From the NCBI RefSeq assembly GCF_004146235.1, contig NZ_SELO01000005.1, forward strand, positions 1-64,000: 64,000 nucleotides of DNA. The letters run 5' to 3'. The first letter of the stretch is position 1. Each line of letters begins with the position of its first letter. The notes below the pieces were generated by a model, which saw only the letters and a list, made by a program, of their open reading frames with translations, was not told the DNA's origin and did not search any database. A program made the position numbers and the translations under genes. The DNA comes from Tropicimonas sp. IMCC6043 (GTDB taxonomy: Bacteria > Pseudomonadota > Alphaproteobacteria > Rhodobacterales > Rhodobacteraceae). Shown one piece after another: positions 16,777-25,478 of the stretch.

Positions 16777-17430
16777 ATGCCCGAGGTGATCTTTCCCGGC
16801 CCCGAAGGGCGGCTCGAGGGCCGCTACCACCCGCAGAAGGAAAAGGACGCCCCTATCGCGATCATCCTGCACCCGCATCCCCAGTTCGGCGGCACGATGA
16901 ACAACAAGGTCGTCTACAACCTTCATTACACCTTCCACCGGATGGGCTTCACCGTGCTGCGGTTCAATTTCCGCGGCGTCGGCCGGAGTCAGGGCGAATA
17001 CGATCAGGGGATCGGCGAGCTTTCGGACGCCGCATCGGCGCTCGACTACCTGCAGTCGATGAACCAGAATGCCAAGCATTGCTGGGTCGCGGGTTTCTCC
17101 TTCGGCGCCTGGATCGGCATGCAGCTCTTGATGCGGCGGCCCGAGATCACCGGATTCATCTCGGTCAGCCCGCCGGCCAACATGTATGATTTCTCCTTCC
17201 TCGCCCCCTGCCCCTCCTCGGGACTCATCATCAACGGCAGCGCCGATCGCGTGGCGCCGCCGCGCGACACGCAGGCGCTGGTGGCGAAGCTGCACGAGCA
17301 GAAGGGCATCACCATCACCCATGAGGAGATGGAGGGCGCAGGGCATTTCTTCGAAGATCCTTACATGCAGCCAATGCTGGACCATGTCGACAGCTACGTG
17401 CGCCGCCGGCTGACCGAAAACACGCGCTGA
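16777..17430 (+). CDS. Alpha/beta hydrolase, serine hydrolase type
   Basis: Cytoplasmic alpha/beta hydrolase of 217 residues. The nucleophile elbow is GFSFGA (Ser108), with Asp157 in NGSADRV and His190 in EGAGHFF completing a triad. The LHPHPQFGGTMNNKVV start and RFNFRGVGRSQGEYD loop place it with the widespread small hydrolases of unknown substrate in proteobacteria. It is divergent from iscR and followed seven bases later by a small gene, so probably forms a two-gene operon. Confidence 0.85.
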   Translation: MPEVIFPGPEGRLEGRYHPQKEKDAPIAIILHPHPQFGGTMNNKVVYNLHYTFHRMGFTVLRFNFRGVGRSQGEYDQGIGELSDAASALDYLQSMNQNAKHCWVAGFSFGAWIGMQLLMRRPEITGFISVSPPANMYDFSFLAPCPSSGLIINGSADRVAPPRDTQALVAKLHEQKGITITHEEMEGAGHFFEDPYMQPMLDHVDSYVRRRLTENTR

Positions 17431-17437
17431 GGAAGAG

Positions 17438-17656
17438 ATGGGCGTTCTGGAGGATCTCGCCGACAGCCTCGCTGCCGACGCCATCGAAGCCGCCGAGACA
17501 CTTGGCAACGACGACATCCTCGAGGAGGTCGCCAAGCAGCTCGGTGCGACGTCCCAGACCATGGAAGAGAACTATCGCACGTCGCTCCGCGTTCGCCTCG
17601 CCGAACGCCGGGCTCGGCGCTTCCTCACGAGCCGATTGGCCTCGCTGGACGGTTGA
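17438..17656 (+). CDS. 72-residue hypothetical protein
   Basis: Acidic N-terminal half (LADSLAADAIEAAETLGNDD) and basic C-terminal half (RVRLAERRARRFLTSRL), predicted all-helical and cytoplasmic. GAGGAAGAG lies directly before the ATG, and the gene starts seven bases after the alpha/beta hydrolase stop, so the two are likely co-transcribed. Family not recognised. Confidence 0.65.
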   Translation: MGVLEDLADSLAADAIEAAETLGNDDILEEVAKQLGATSQTMEENYRTSLRVRLAERRARRFLTSRLASLDG

Positions 17657-17832
17657 TCAGGGTGACCTAACGTCATCCAGCCAGTATTTCGCTCAGTTCG
17701 CCTAAATTCTCAGCAGATCACTTGCCATCGCGGGAGACGGCCCTCGCGAGCGCCCGCCTCGGTTGCCCCGCATCACAGAACAGTCACAGGCTTGCGGGAG
17801 GGAGGATGTCCTGAAAACAGGAAGGACCCGCC

Positions 17833-18027
17833 ATGTGTCTCTCCCCCGAAGCCCTGATGCTCTTTCTCTCCCTGCTGCCGCAGCACATCGTCGAGACCGG
17901 CCCGGACCGGATCGTCGTCCATGCCGAGCTCCGCGACGCGGTCTGGCTTGCGCGCGAGGAGGAGTGGTGTACCGCCGCCCCGCAGGTCGACGCCGCCCTG
18001 CGGGGCGGCGTGGGTCAAGAGGTCTGA
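17833..18027 (+). CDS. 64-residue hypothetical protein
   Basis: Small protein with N-terminal hydrophobic segment EALMLFLSLLPQHIVE and a polar remainder. AGGAAGGA lies eight bases before the ATG. No family recognised. It stands alone between the hydrolase pair and the convergent metK gene, 57 bases before the metK terminator stem, so it may share that hairpin. Confidence is limited by its size. Confidence 0.45.
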   Translation: MCLSPEALMLFLSLLPQHIVETGPDRIVVHAELRDAVWLAREEEWCTAAPQVDAALRGGVGQEV

Positions 18028-18083
18028 TCGACCGCGCCGGACCACGTCTGGCTGGCCGGTAAACGTGCCGCACACATATCACG

Positions 18084-18113
18084 AAAACGCCCGCCTCGCG
18101 ACGGAGGCGGGCG
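18084..18113 (-). terminator. Rho-independent terminator of metK
   Basis: A 10-bp GC-rich stem (18088-18097 with 18104-18113, CGCCCGCCTC/GAGGCGGGCG) and six-base loop are followed on the minus strand by TTTT (18084-18087), 27 bases past the metK stop. Geometry is textbook for minus-strand termination. Confidence 0.8.
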
Positions 18114-18139
18114 ACATGAGCCGGGACGAAGTTCCGGGT

Positions 18140-19309
18140 TCAGACCACGGCCTTCTTCAGCGCGTCGACGAGGTCGGTTTTTTCCCAGCTGAAACCACCG
18201 TCCGCCTCCGGTGCGCGGCCGAAATGGCCATAGGCCGCCGTGCGCTCGTAAATCGGCTTGTTCAGGTCGAGATGGGTGCGGATGCCGAGCGGCGTCAGGT
18301 CCATCACCTTGCTCACGGCGGCCTCGATCGCCGCCTCGTCCACCGTGCCGGTGCCGTAAGTGTCGACATAGATCGACAGTGGCTTGGCAACGCCGATCGC
18401 ATAGCTCAGCTGCAGGGCGCACCGCTTGGCCATGCCGGCGGCGACGATGTTTTTGGCCAGATAGCGCGCGGCATAGGCCGCCGAGCGGTCGACCTTGGTC
18501 GGGTCCTTGCCCGAGAAGGCACCACCACCATGCGGGGCAGCGCCCCCATAGGTATCGACGATGATCTTGCGCCCCGTGAGGCCCGCATCGCCGTCCGGCC
18601 CTCCGATCACGAAGGTGCCGGTCGGGTTGACCCACCATTCGGTCTTCGCGGTGATCCAGTCCCTGGGAAGCACTTCGCGGATATAGGGCTCCACGATGGC
18701 GCGGATGTCGTCCGAGGTCTGGCTTTCGTCCGAATGCTGGGTCGAGAGCACGATCGACGTCACCTCAACCGGTTCGCCCCCCTCGTAGCGGATCGAGAGC
18801 TGCGACTTCGCGTCTGGCCTGAGGCTCGGTTCCGCGCCGGACTTGCGCACCTCCGCCAGTCGCCGGAGGATGGCGTGGGCATACTGGATCGGCGCCGGCA
18901 TCAGCTCCGGCGTCTCGTCGACGGCATAGCCGAACATGATCCCCTGGTCGCCCGCGCCCTCGCGGTCGACGCCCTGCGCGATATGCGCTGACTGCTCGTG
19001 GAGGAAATTCAACACCCGGCAGGTGTTCCAGTGAAACTGGTCCTGCTCGTAGCCGATGTCCCGGATACAATCGCGGGCGATCTGGCCGATGCTGCCCATG
19101 AAGGTCTTCATCCGCCCTTCGTCGCTAAGCCCGACTTCGCCGCCGATGACCACCATGCCCGAGGTCGCGAAGGTTTCGCAGGCGACACGCGCCTGAGATT
19201 CCTCGGCAAGGAACGCGTCGAGGACGGCATCGGAGATCCGGTCACAGACCTTGTCGGGATGCCCCTCCGAAACGGATTCGGAGGTAAATGTGTAGTTCGC
19301 GCGGGACAT
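18140..19309 (-). CDS. metK: S-adenosylmethionine synthase
   Basis: Makes SAM from ATP and methionine, 389 residues, normal length. Signature motifs include [29 protein letters not shown] and [16 protein letters not shown]. It is preceded by a leader (19312-19360) that matches the SAM/SAH riboswitch and overlaps its ribosome site, so synthesis is likely switched off when SAM is abundant. The gene follows lnt with a 66-base gap that contains the riboswitch, and ends at a strong terminator. Confidence 0.97.
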   Translation of the reverse strand: MSRANYTFTSESVSEGHPDKVCDRISDAVLDAFLAEESQARVACETFATSGMVVIGGEVGLSDEGRMKTFMGSIGQIARDCIRDIGYEQDQFHWNTCRVLNFLHEQSAHIAQGVDREGAGDQGIMFGYAVDETPELMPAPIQYAHAILRRLAEVRKSGAEPSLRPDAKSQLSIRYEGGEPVEVTSIVLSTQHSDESQTSDDIRAIVEPYIREVLPRDWITAKTEWWVNPTGTFVIGGPDGDAGLTGRKIIVDTYGGAAPHGGGAFSGKDPTKVDRSAAYAARYLAKNIVAAGMAKRCALQLSYAIGVAKPLSIYVDTYGTGTVDEAAIEAAVSKVMDLTPLGIRTHLDLNKPIYERTAAYGHFGRAPEADGGFSWEKTDLVDALKKAVV

Positions 19310-19311
19310 GA

Positions 19312-19360
19312 GTGCTCCATTGGTCCAGAAATGGCGCCACGTCAGGAAGCCGTTGTGGCG
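19312..19360 (-). ncRNA. SAM/SAH riboswitch in the metK leader
   Basis: The RNA reads CGCCAC, then the loop AACGGCUUCCUGAC, then GUGGCG closing a six-pair P1 helix (19355-19360 with 19335-19340). A downstream AAUGGAGCAC supplies the pseudoknot strand, whose GGAGC pairs with GCUUCC in the loop. This closely matches the SAM/SAH riboswitch consensus known upstream of metK in Rhodobacterales. The GGAG (in 19314-19318) is also the Shine-Dalgarno sequence of metK, so ligand binding would block translation. The linker between P1 and the pseudoknot strand is unusually long here. Confidence 0.85.
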
Positions 19361-19375
19361 TTTGTCCGGATGTGA

Positions 19376-20932
19376 CTATGCGCCTCCGCCCGGCCGGTCA
19401 ACAGAAAGCCGACGGCGCGACCAAATGGCAAGGGCCGCAGCCGCAGCGGCAAGGAGCGCAAGAACCGGCACGTCGCCGAAACGAACATAGGGCGTGGCGG
19501 CAAGCGCCGCCGGGAGCCGGGCATCGAGCTTGCCCGCCTCGCCGAGCGGCAACGCTCCGGTCACCCGGCCATAGGGGTCGATCGCGGCGGAGATCCCGGT
19601 ATTGGCCGCGCGCATCAGCGGCAGGCCCTGCTCGACCGCCCTGAGCCGGGCAAGCGCGAGATGTTGCCAGGGGCCCGCAGCGCGGCCGAACCAGGCGTCA
19701 TTTGTGATCTGGACGATCCAGTCGGCACGCCCCGGCGCGCGGGCGATCTCATCGGGAAAGATCACTTCGTAACAAATCAGCGGCAGCACCTGCCCCGCCG
19801 CCTCGAGGTCGAGCAGCCGCGGCCCCGGCCCCGCTGTGTAGCCCCCCGTCTCGTTCGCAGCGAGGCCGAAAATCCCGAACTGCGCGAAGACCGACAGGAA
19901 GGGCATGTATTCGCCGAACGGAACGAGGTGATGCTTGTCGTAGCGGTCCATCAGATGGCTGTCGGGCGCGACCACGGCGAGACTGTTGAACCACTCCGCG
20001 TCGGCGGTCCGGTGTTGTAGCCCCGCGAGGACCAGCGCCCCCTGCCCGGCGTCCGACATCTGCACGAAGGCCGGGGCGGCGGCCTCCAGTATCCAGGGGA
20101 CGGAGGTCTCGGGCCAGATCACCACATCGGGGCGCGGCACATCGGGCTCCGGCGGTGCGGCGGTAAGCGCGAGTTGGCGTTCGTAAAAGACCGGGATCAT
20201 CTCGGGCGCCCATTTCAGGTGCTGCGGCGCGTTGGGCTGGATCAGGCGAACCGTGACGGCCGGATCGGCAGGCACCGCGGCACCGGCGGGCAGGCGCAGC
20301 ATGCCCCAGCCGCCTGGAAGTGCCACAAGCGCGATGCCTGCAAGCGTGCCGATCGCGGCGTGGCGCGCGCCTACGAGGCTCGGCAGAGCGGCGGCGGTCA
20401 GCGTCAGGAGAGTCAGGCCATGGGCACCGACCAGAGCAGCGGCCTGCATCTGCGGCGCGCCGATCCAGATATGACCGATCAGCGCCCATGGAAAACCGGT
20501 GAAGATGACCGAGCGTAGAATCTCGGCACTGGTCAGCGTCAGGACGAGCCAGCCCGCGCGCAGACGCGGCGATGGCCCGATCCGCGCCGCGATCCCCCCG
20601 GCGGCTGCCCAGAACAGAGCCAGCCCACCAGACAGCAGGGCCAGCGCGAACGGCGCCATCCAGCCGTCGCGGGCAATATCCACGAGAAAGGGTTCGACGA
20701 TCCAGAACAGGGCGCCCGCGAAATGGCCCGTGCCAAAGGCCCAGCCACGGCGCGCGGCGCGTCGCCAGCTGTCAGGACGGGAGATCAGGGCGATCGCGCC
20801 GGCATAGGCCGCGAGCGCGCCCCAGGCCCAGCCGAGCGGCGCCTGCCCGGTGGCGGCGACAAGGCCGAGCGCGAAACACAGCGTAACGGGCGTTCGCACG
20901 GCCGCGGCCGTCCTCGGCAGAAGGCCGCTCAT
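19376..20932 (-). CDS. lnt: Apolipoprotein N-acyltransferase
   Basis: Inner-membrane enzyme that adds the third acyl chain to bacterial lipoproteins, 518 residues. The N-terminal half is a bundle of hydrophobic helices and the C-terminal half a nitrilase-type domain with the Glu-Lys-Cys set: WPETSVPW, KHHLVPFGEYMPF and LICYEVIFPD. A last membrane segment (VPVLALLAAAAAALAIW) closes the protein. The start at 20932 is 15 bases after the corC-like stop, placing it in the phoH-ybeY-corC-lnt operon. Confidence 0.93.
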   Translation of the reverse strand: MSGLLPRTAAAVRTPVTLCFALGLVAATGQAPLGWAWGALAAYAGAIALISRPDSWRRAARRGWAFGTGHFAGALFWIVEPFLVDIARDGWMAPFALALLSGGLALFWAAAGGIAARIGPSPRLRAGWLVLTLTSAEILRSVIFTGFPWALIGHIWIGAPQMQAAALVGAHGLTLLTLTAAALPSLVGARHAAIGTLAGIALVALPGGWGMLRLPAGAAVPADPAVTVRLIQPNAPQHLKWAPEMIPVFYERQLALTAAPPEPDVPRPDVVIWPETSVPWILEAAAPAFVQMSDAGQGALVLAGLQHRTADAEWFNSLAVVAPDSHLMDRYDKHHLVPFGEYMPFLSVFAQFGIFGLAANETGGYTAGPGPRLLDLEAAGQVLPLICYEVIFPDEIARAPGRADWIVQITNDAWFGRAAGPWQHLALARLRAVEQGLPLMRAANTGISAAIDPYGRVTGALPLGEAGKLDARLPAALAATPYVRFGDVPVLALLAAAAAALAIWSRRRLSVDRPGGGA

Positions 20933-20946
20933 GCCGTGCTCACGGG

Positions 20947-21888
20947 TTATTCGGCAGCAGGACGCAGATGCGGAGAGATCTGGCCCGGTCCCGGCGCCGG
21001 GGCCGACCCGGGCAGCCGCACGCGCAGCCGCTTGATCCGCCTCGGGTCGGCATCGACCACCTCGAACTGCGCGCCGGAGGGATGCGGGATCACCTCACCA
21101 CGCGCCGGCACCCGGCCGATCTCCATGAAGACCAGCCCGCCCAGCGTATCGATCTCCTCCTCGTCGCCCTCCTCGGCGAGCTTCATGCCGATCTCGGATT
21201 CGAACTCCTCGAGCGGCGCGCGGGCCAGCGCGAGATAGGAGCCCGGACGTTCCTGCGTCCAGAAGGCCTCCTCGTCGATATCGTGCTCGTCCGCGATTTC
21301 GCCGATCACCTGTTCGATAAGGTCTTCGATCGTCACGAGACCGTCGACACCGCCATATTCGTCGATCACCAGCGCCATGTGCTGCCGGTCCGCCTGCATC
21401 TTCTGCAGCAGCACCCCGATCGGCATCGAGGGCGGCGCGAAGATCAGCGGGCGAAGCATACCGGCGAGGTGGAAGCTGTCGGCGTCATGACCGTTGAAGC
21501 CGTGGCTGAGCGCCACGTCCTTGAGGTGCACGAGGCCCAGCGGATTGTCGATCGTGCCGTCATAAACCGGAAGCCGCGTATTGCCGCTTTCGCGAAACAC
21601 GCTGACGAGATCGTCGAGCGCGATATCGACCGGAACCGAGACGATCTCGACCCGTGGAATGGCCACGTCCTCGACCCGCATGCGGCGCAGGTTCGCCATC
21701 CCGCGCCGAAAACCGTCGGTGGCAGCCTGCGCAGGTCCCGTGGTCGGTTCATCGAAGTGATCTGATTGGGCAGCGTCGTAGCCGCCAAGAAACCCCGCCA
21801 CCCGGCGGAGCAAGCCCTGTCTCGGGGCTATCTGGGGGTCCTGCGCGCCGCGCGCTGCTCCAGGAGACCCGTCGTCTGTGTCGCCCAT
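20947..21888 (-). CDS. CBS-domain protein of the CorC/HlyC type
   Basis: Cytoplasmic protein of 313 residues with two CBS motifs (from about residue 70 to 195, including VEDVAIPRVEIVSVP and HMALVIDEYGGVDGLVTIED) and a C-terminal CorC_HlyC domain (EEEIDTLGGLVFMEIGRVP). It lacks the membrane DUF21 domain, as does E. coli CorC, which has been linked to Mg/Co efflux. The ATG at 21888 follows GGAAAGG. It is between ybeY and lnt, the usual order in proteobacteria. Confidence 0.9.
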   Translation of the reverse strand: MGDTDDGSPGAARGAQDPQIAPRQGLLRRVAGFLGGYDAAQSDHFDEPTTGPAQAATDGFRRGMANLRRMRVEDVAIPRVEIVSVPVDIALDDLVSVFRESGNTRLPVYDGTIDNPLGLVHLKDVALSHGFNGHDADSFHLAGMLRPLIFAPPSMPIGVLLQKMQADRQHMALVIDEYGGVDGLVTIEDLIEQVIGEIADEHDIDEEAFWTQERPGSYLALARAPLEEFESEIGMKLAEEGDEEEIDTLGGLVFMEIGRVPARGEVIPHPSGAQFEVVDADPRRIKRLRVRLPGSAPAPGPGQISPHLRPAAE

Positions 21889-21926
21889 CTTACCTTTCCA
21901 ACAAGCGCCGGCCCGAGCGGCACCCC

Positions 21927-22427
21927 TCAATACGGGTCCGGCAGACCGAGTTCGCGAAGTATCGCAACCTCGAGGCCCTCCATCAAGAGGGCATCTTCAT
22001 CGCAGATGTGGTCATACCCCAACAAATGCAACAGACCATGAACAATCAGATGCGTGACATGATCCCGGAGTGGTTTTCCTGCCGCTTCGGCCTCACGCAC
22101 GCAGGTCTCCCAGGCAAGCGCAATATCGCCGAGAAAGGCCGGCTCGCCGGGAAAACCCGCCTCAGGTCGCGCCGGCTGGCCGCCGGGAGTCTCCGGCGAG
22201 AGGTCTTCGGCCGGCCAGGAGAGCACGTTGGTCGGGGCGTCCCGATCGCGAAAATCGGCGTTGAGCCGGGCGATCCGGGCGTCATCCGTGGCCAGCAGCG
22301 ACAGCTCAGCCGCCTCGGTCAGAGCAAGATGGCGCAGTGTGGCCTCCGCCGCCTGGTTGGCAAGCACTTCCAGGCCGAGCGCCTCCCATGCCTCCGCCTC
22401 GATCACGATATCGACGGTCGCGACCAT
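21927..22427 (-). CDS. ybeY: Endoribonuclease YbeY
   Basis: Zinc-dependent RNase for 16S rRNA 3' maturation and ribosome quality control, 166 residues. The signature HLIVHGLLHLLGYDH holds the three metal histidines, and FLGDIALA and DRDAPTNVLSWP are also family features. The ATG at 22427 has GGGGAGG upstream. Placement after phoH agrees with the conserved operon. Confidence 0.93.
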   Translation of the reverse strand: MVATVDIVIEAEAWEALGLEVLANQAAEATLRHLALTEAAELSLLATDDARIARLNADFRDRDAPTNVLSWPAEDLSPETPGGQPARPEAGFPGEPAFLGDIALAWETCVREAEAAGKPLRDHVTHLIVHGLLHLLGYDHICDEDALLMEGLEVAILRELGLPDPY

Positions 22428-22532
22428 CTCGCCTCCCCGACCGGGCGGGAGCTTCCCTGTCGTTTCTTCTGCTTGGAAATTTCCCGGGGGGAGCGCTCGC
22501 AAGAGCGCGCGGGGCAGCGCCCCCCACCCCTC

Positions 22533-23549
22533 TCAGCCCTGCGCATAATCCGCGTCATAGGCCTCGATGATCTTGGCCACCAGCGGATGCCGGACCACGT
22601 CCTTGGAGGTGAAATAGTTGAAGGCGATGCCCTCGATCGAGCTCAGCAGTTTCTCCGCCTCGGCAAGCCCGCTGGTCACGCCCCGCGGCAGGTCGACCTG
22701 CGTACGGTCGCCAGTGACGACCATCCGGCTCCCCTCGCCGAGCCGCGTCAGGAACATCTTCATCTGCATCGTCGTCGCGTTCTGCGCCTCGTCAAGCACA
22801 ACCGCGGCGTTGGCCAGCGTCCGGCCCCGCATAAAGGCCAGCGGCGCGACCTCGATCTTCTTCTCCTCCTTCAGCTTGGCCACTTGCCGAGAGGGCAGGA
22901 AATCGTTCAGCGCGTCGTAGAGCGGCTGCATGTAGGGATCGACTTTCTCCTCCTGCGTGCCCGGCAGGAAACCCAGCCGCTCGCCCGCCTCCACCGCCGG
23001 CCGGCAGAGGATGATCCGGTCGACATGGCCGCCGATGAAAAGGTTCACCGCCACCGCCACCGCGAGATAGGTTTTGCCGGTACCCGCCGGGCCGATGCCG
23101 AAACAGAGCTCGTGGCTCATCAGGCTGCGAACATAGGCCTTCTGCGCCGCCGTGCGCGGTTCGACGATCTTCTTGCGGGTCTTGATCTCGACCTGTCCGC
23201 CCTGGAACATCTCGAGCTGGTCCGCCGGCCGCGGCGCCGCCAGATCCTCGAGCGTGCCGAGCCGGATCGCGCCGTCTATATCGCCGGGTTCCAGCGACCG
23301 CCCCGCCTCGAGCCGCACATAGAGTTCCTGCAGGATCACCGAGCCCTTCGCCCGCGCCTCGCTGTCGCCGATCAGCGCCAGCTGATTGCCCCGGCGGATG
23401 ATCTGAAGTCCGAGCTGATGCTCGATCTGGGAAAGGTTACGGTCGAATTCGCCGCAGAGTTCGACAAGAAGACGATTGTCAGGAAATTCCAGAGGCGTCT
23501 CGATGATCTCTTCGGCTCTGGTCGGGTCGGTCAGGGCGCTGATTCCCAA
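22533..23549 (-). CDS. phoH: PhoH-family ATPase
   Basis: Cytoplasmic P-loop ATPase of 338 residues, PhoH/PhoL type. Walker A is GPAGTGKT, Walker B LDEAQN, and the family core [19 protein letters not shown] is complete. Its coupling to ybeY suggests an RNA-related role, probably as ATPase or helicase in rRNA maturation. The start is uncertain: the frame begins at a TTG (23549) with no clear ribosome site and no upstream in-frame ATG was found. miaB, often the upstream neighbour in related genomes, is absent here. Confidence 0.9.
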   Translation of the reverse strand: MGISALTDPTRAEEIIETPLEFPDNRLLVELCGEFDRNLSQIEHQLGLQIIRRGNQLALIGDSEARAKGSVILQELYVRLEAGRSLEPGDIDGAIRLGTLEDLAAPRPADQLEMFQGGQVEIKTRKKIVEPRTAAQKAYVRSLMSHELCFGIGPAGTGKTYLAVAVAVNLFIGGHVDRIILCRPAVEAGERLGFLPGTQEEKVDPYMQPLYDALNDFLPSRQVAKLKEEKKIEVAPLAFMRGRTLANAAVVLDEAQNATTMQMKMFLTRLGEGSRMVVTGDRTQVDLPRGVTSGLAEAEKLLSSIEGIAFNYFTSKDVVRHPLVAKIIEAYDADYAQG

Positions 23550-23684
23550 AAATGACGCTCCACTGCTCGGGTTGTCTCGCCCCCATGCTGACCGGGCTTT
23601 CGGATTCGGGCAAGCACCGGATACGAAATTTCACGCGAGTGACACAAAATACGCCCCCAAAGGCGACAATTTGCCGGATATGTT

Positions 23685-24143
23685 GTGGACCAGCGCGGCC
23701 AAGCGGGCTTGCTCGGGGCGGCGCGTCTCTTCCCCGGTTCGGCTGCGCCTGCCACATGGTCTGAAAATACGGCCGCAAATGCACCCGTTCCTGCCTCGAT
23801 CCTTCCCGTTTTGCGGGCGGCAGCCTTTGGTTCGCGGCGAACAGGATCCGATCCCGCGCCCGTTCCAACAGCTTGGGTCGAGGCCCGGGCACCGGCGCCC
23901 GCCGGACCGGAAGGACAAGGATTTGACGACAGGATTGATTGCCGTGGCGCGCTGCGAAATGTCGATGCCCGGGACCGTCCCACCCCGATCTTCATCAAGG
24001 ACCTCGTCGAACTCGGCTCCACATACCCGCAGGCCGCCGCGATCGGCGAGCGGATCTGTCGCGACAAGCGTAGCATCGGATATGGAACGTATCGGCCCGA
24101 CGCGATGCGCGCGATACTGCGCAGGACGCCTCCGGGAAGCTGA
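23685..24143 (+). CDS. Hypothetical protein, divergent from phoH
   Basis: Open frame of 152 codons from a GTG at 23685. The first 90 residues are Ala/Pro-rich and low in complexity; the last 60 (PIFIKDLVELGSTYPQAAAI, ICRDKRSIGYG) look like a folded, conserved piece, and third codon positions there are strongly G/C, as in real genes here. The true start may be internal. No ribosome site is convincing at the GTG. Function unrecognised. Confidence 0.4.
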   Translation: MDQRGQAGLLGAARLFPGSAAPATWSENTAANAPVPASILPVLRAAAFGSRRTGSDPAPVPTAWVEARAPAPAGPEGQGFDDRIDCRGALRNVDARDRPTPIFIKDLVELGSTYPQAAAIGERICRDKRSIGYGTYRPDAMRAILRRTPPGS

Positions 24144-24225
24144 GTTCGCGTCGGGGGTCCGGCTCGAACGGTCGGTGGCAGCGCCGCCGCCATGCAGCGG
24201 CGCGCGTTGAGATAAAGCGTTCGAG

Positions 24226-24843
24226 TCAGGGCTGAACGGTCGCTGTCCCGATCCTGTCGGGGGCGTCGACAGCCCCATTGGCGGCCGCCTTCCCCTTCTT
24301 GATCGCGTCCACCACGTCCATTCCGTCAACCACCCGGCCGACAACGGTATATTGTCCGTTGAGGTGCGGGGCCGGCGCGAACATGATGAAGAACTGGCTG
24401 TTCGCCGAGTCCGGATTCTGCGACCGCGCCATGCCGACCGTGCCGCGCTCGAACGGCTCGTTTGAGAATTCCGCCGGCAGGTCCGGCAAATCCGAACCAC
24501 CCATGCCGGCCCGCGAGGTGTCGCCGCCGGCGCGGCCGAATTGCACGTCACCGGTCTGGGCCATGAACCCGTCGATCACCCGGTGAAAGACGACGCCGTT
24601 ATAGGCGCCCTCCTCGGCCAGGGTCACGAGACGGTCGACATGTTTGGGCGCGAGTTCGGGCAGCAGGTCGATCACGATCCGGCCCTGCACGCCGCCCACC
24701 ACTGTGAGCACGAGGTTGGGGCCGGGGCCGTCCTCGGCCGCCGTCGCGGGCGACAGCGCCCCGCTCTGGACCAGCGCGAAGATCGCGAGCACGGCGAGCC
24801 CGGCGGCAAAGATCCCGCCGGCGATCAGACGGTCACGCAACAT
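24226..24843 (-). CDS. Membrane-anchored or periplasmic cyclophilin
   Basis: Peptidyl-prolyl cis-trans isomerase of 205 residues. An N-terminal hydrophobic segment (IAGGIFAAGLAVLAIFALV) acts as signal or anchor. The cyclophilin core has VVFHRVIDGFMAQTGD, GTVGMARSQNPDSANSQFFI and GQYTVVGRVVDG. It is translationally linked to the cytoplasmic cyclophilin upstream (11-base overlap). The family accelerates proline isomerisation during folding; this copy would act at the outer face of the inner membrane. Confidence 0.92.
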   Translation of the reverse strand: MLRDRLIAGGIFAAGLAVLAIFALVQSGALSPATAAEDGPGPNLVLTVVGGVQGRIVIDLLPELAPKHVDRLVTLAEEGAYNGVVFHRVIDGFMAQTGDVQFGRAGGDTSRAGMGGSDLPDLPAEFSNEPFERGTVGMARSQNPDSANSQFFIMFAPAPHLNGQYTVVGRVVDGMDVVDAIKKGKAAANGAVDAPDRIGTATVQP

Positions 24844-25336
24844 CGACGGCCACCTTTACGGAAATCATCCTGTCGGGGCTCGCGGGCGGCTCGCCGCGGG
24901 TGATCGCATCGACATGCTCCATGCCGTCGATCACCCGGCCGTAAACCGTGTACTGGCCGGTGAGGAAGTCATTGTCAGTGAAGTTGATGAAGAACTGGCT
25001 GTTGGCCGAGTTCGGGTTCTGCGACCGGGCGGCGCCGATCGTGCCGCGGCCATGCGGCAGCTTGGAGAACTCCGCCGGCAGATCCGGCAGGTCCGAGCCG
25101 CCGCGACCGGCCATGCGCACATCGGCGTCGGCCTTGCCGAACTGCACGTCGCCGGTCTGGGCCATGAAGCCGTCGATGACGCGGTGGAACACCACATTGT
25201 CATAGGCACCGGCGCGGGCGAGCTCCTTCATCCGCTCGCAATGCGCGGGTGCCACGTCAGGCAGGAGCTCGATGACGACGTTGCCGTCCTCAAGCTCGAT
25301 GATGACGGTGTTCTCCGGATCCTTGATCTCGGCCAT
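24833..25336 (-). CDS. Cytoplasmic cyclophilin
   Basis: Peptidyl-prolyl isomerase of 167 residues without signal peptide, with the same core motifs as its neighbour (VVFHRVIDGFMAQTGDVQFG, NSANSQFFINF). AAGGAG precedes the second of two ATGs by six bases, deciding the start at 25336. The pair looks like a tandem duplication in which one copy gained an export signal. Confidence 0.92.
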   Translation of the reverse strand: MAEIKDPENTVIIELEDGNVVIELLPDVAPAHCERMKELARAGAYDNVVFHRVIDGFMAQTGDVQFGKADADVRMAGRGGSDLPDLPAEFSKLPHGRGTIGAARSQNPNSANSQFFINFTDNDFLTGQYTVYGRVIDGMEHVDAITRGEPPASPDRMISVKVAVDVA

Positions 25337-25478
25337 GGGCATCTCCTTCCTTGTCCTTTGCGGGTATCCTCCCGCGAATTTGGCGCGACCCTAAACCGCG
25401 TTAGCGGAAACCGGAAGCCCATAGCTGCGTCCCCGAGCATGGGGTATGCGTGGCGCGACTCTCATGAAGGAGCATCGC

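Noticed and set aside
21654-23555. 633-codon plus-strand frame opposite corC, ybeY and phoH
   Set aside because: Crosses three well-supported genes and has no recognisable domains.
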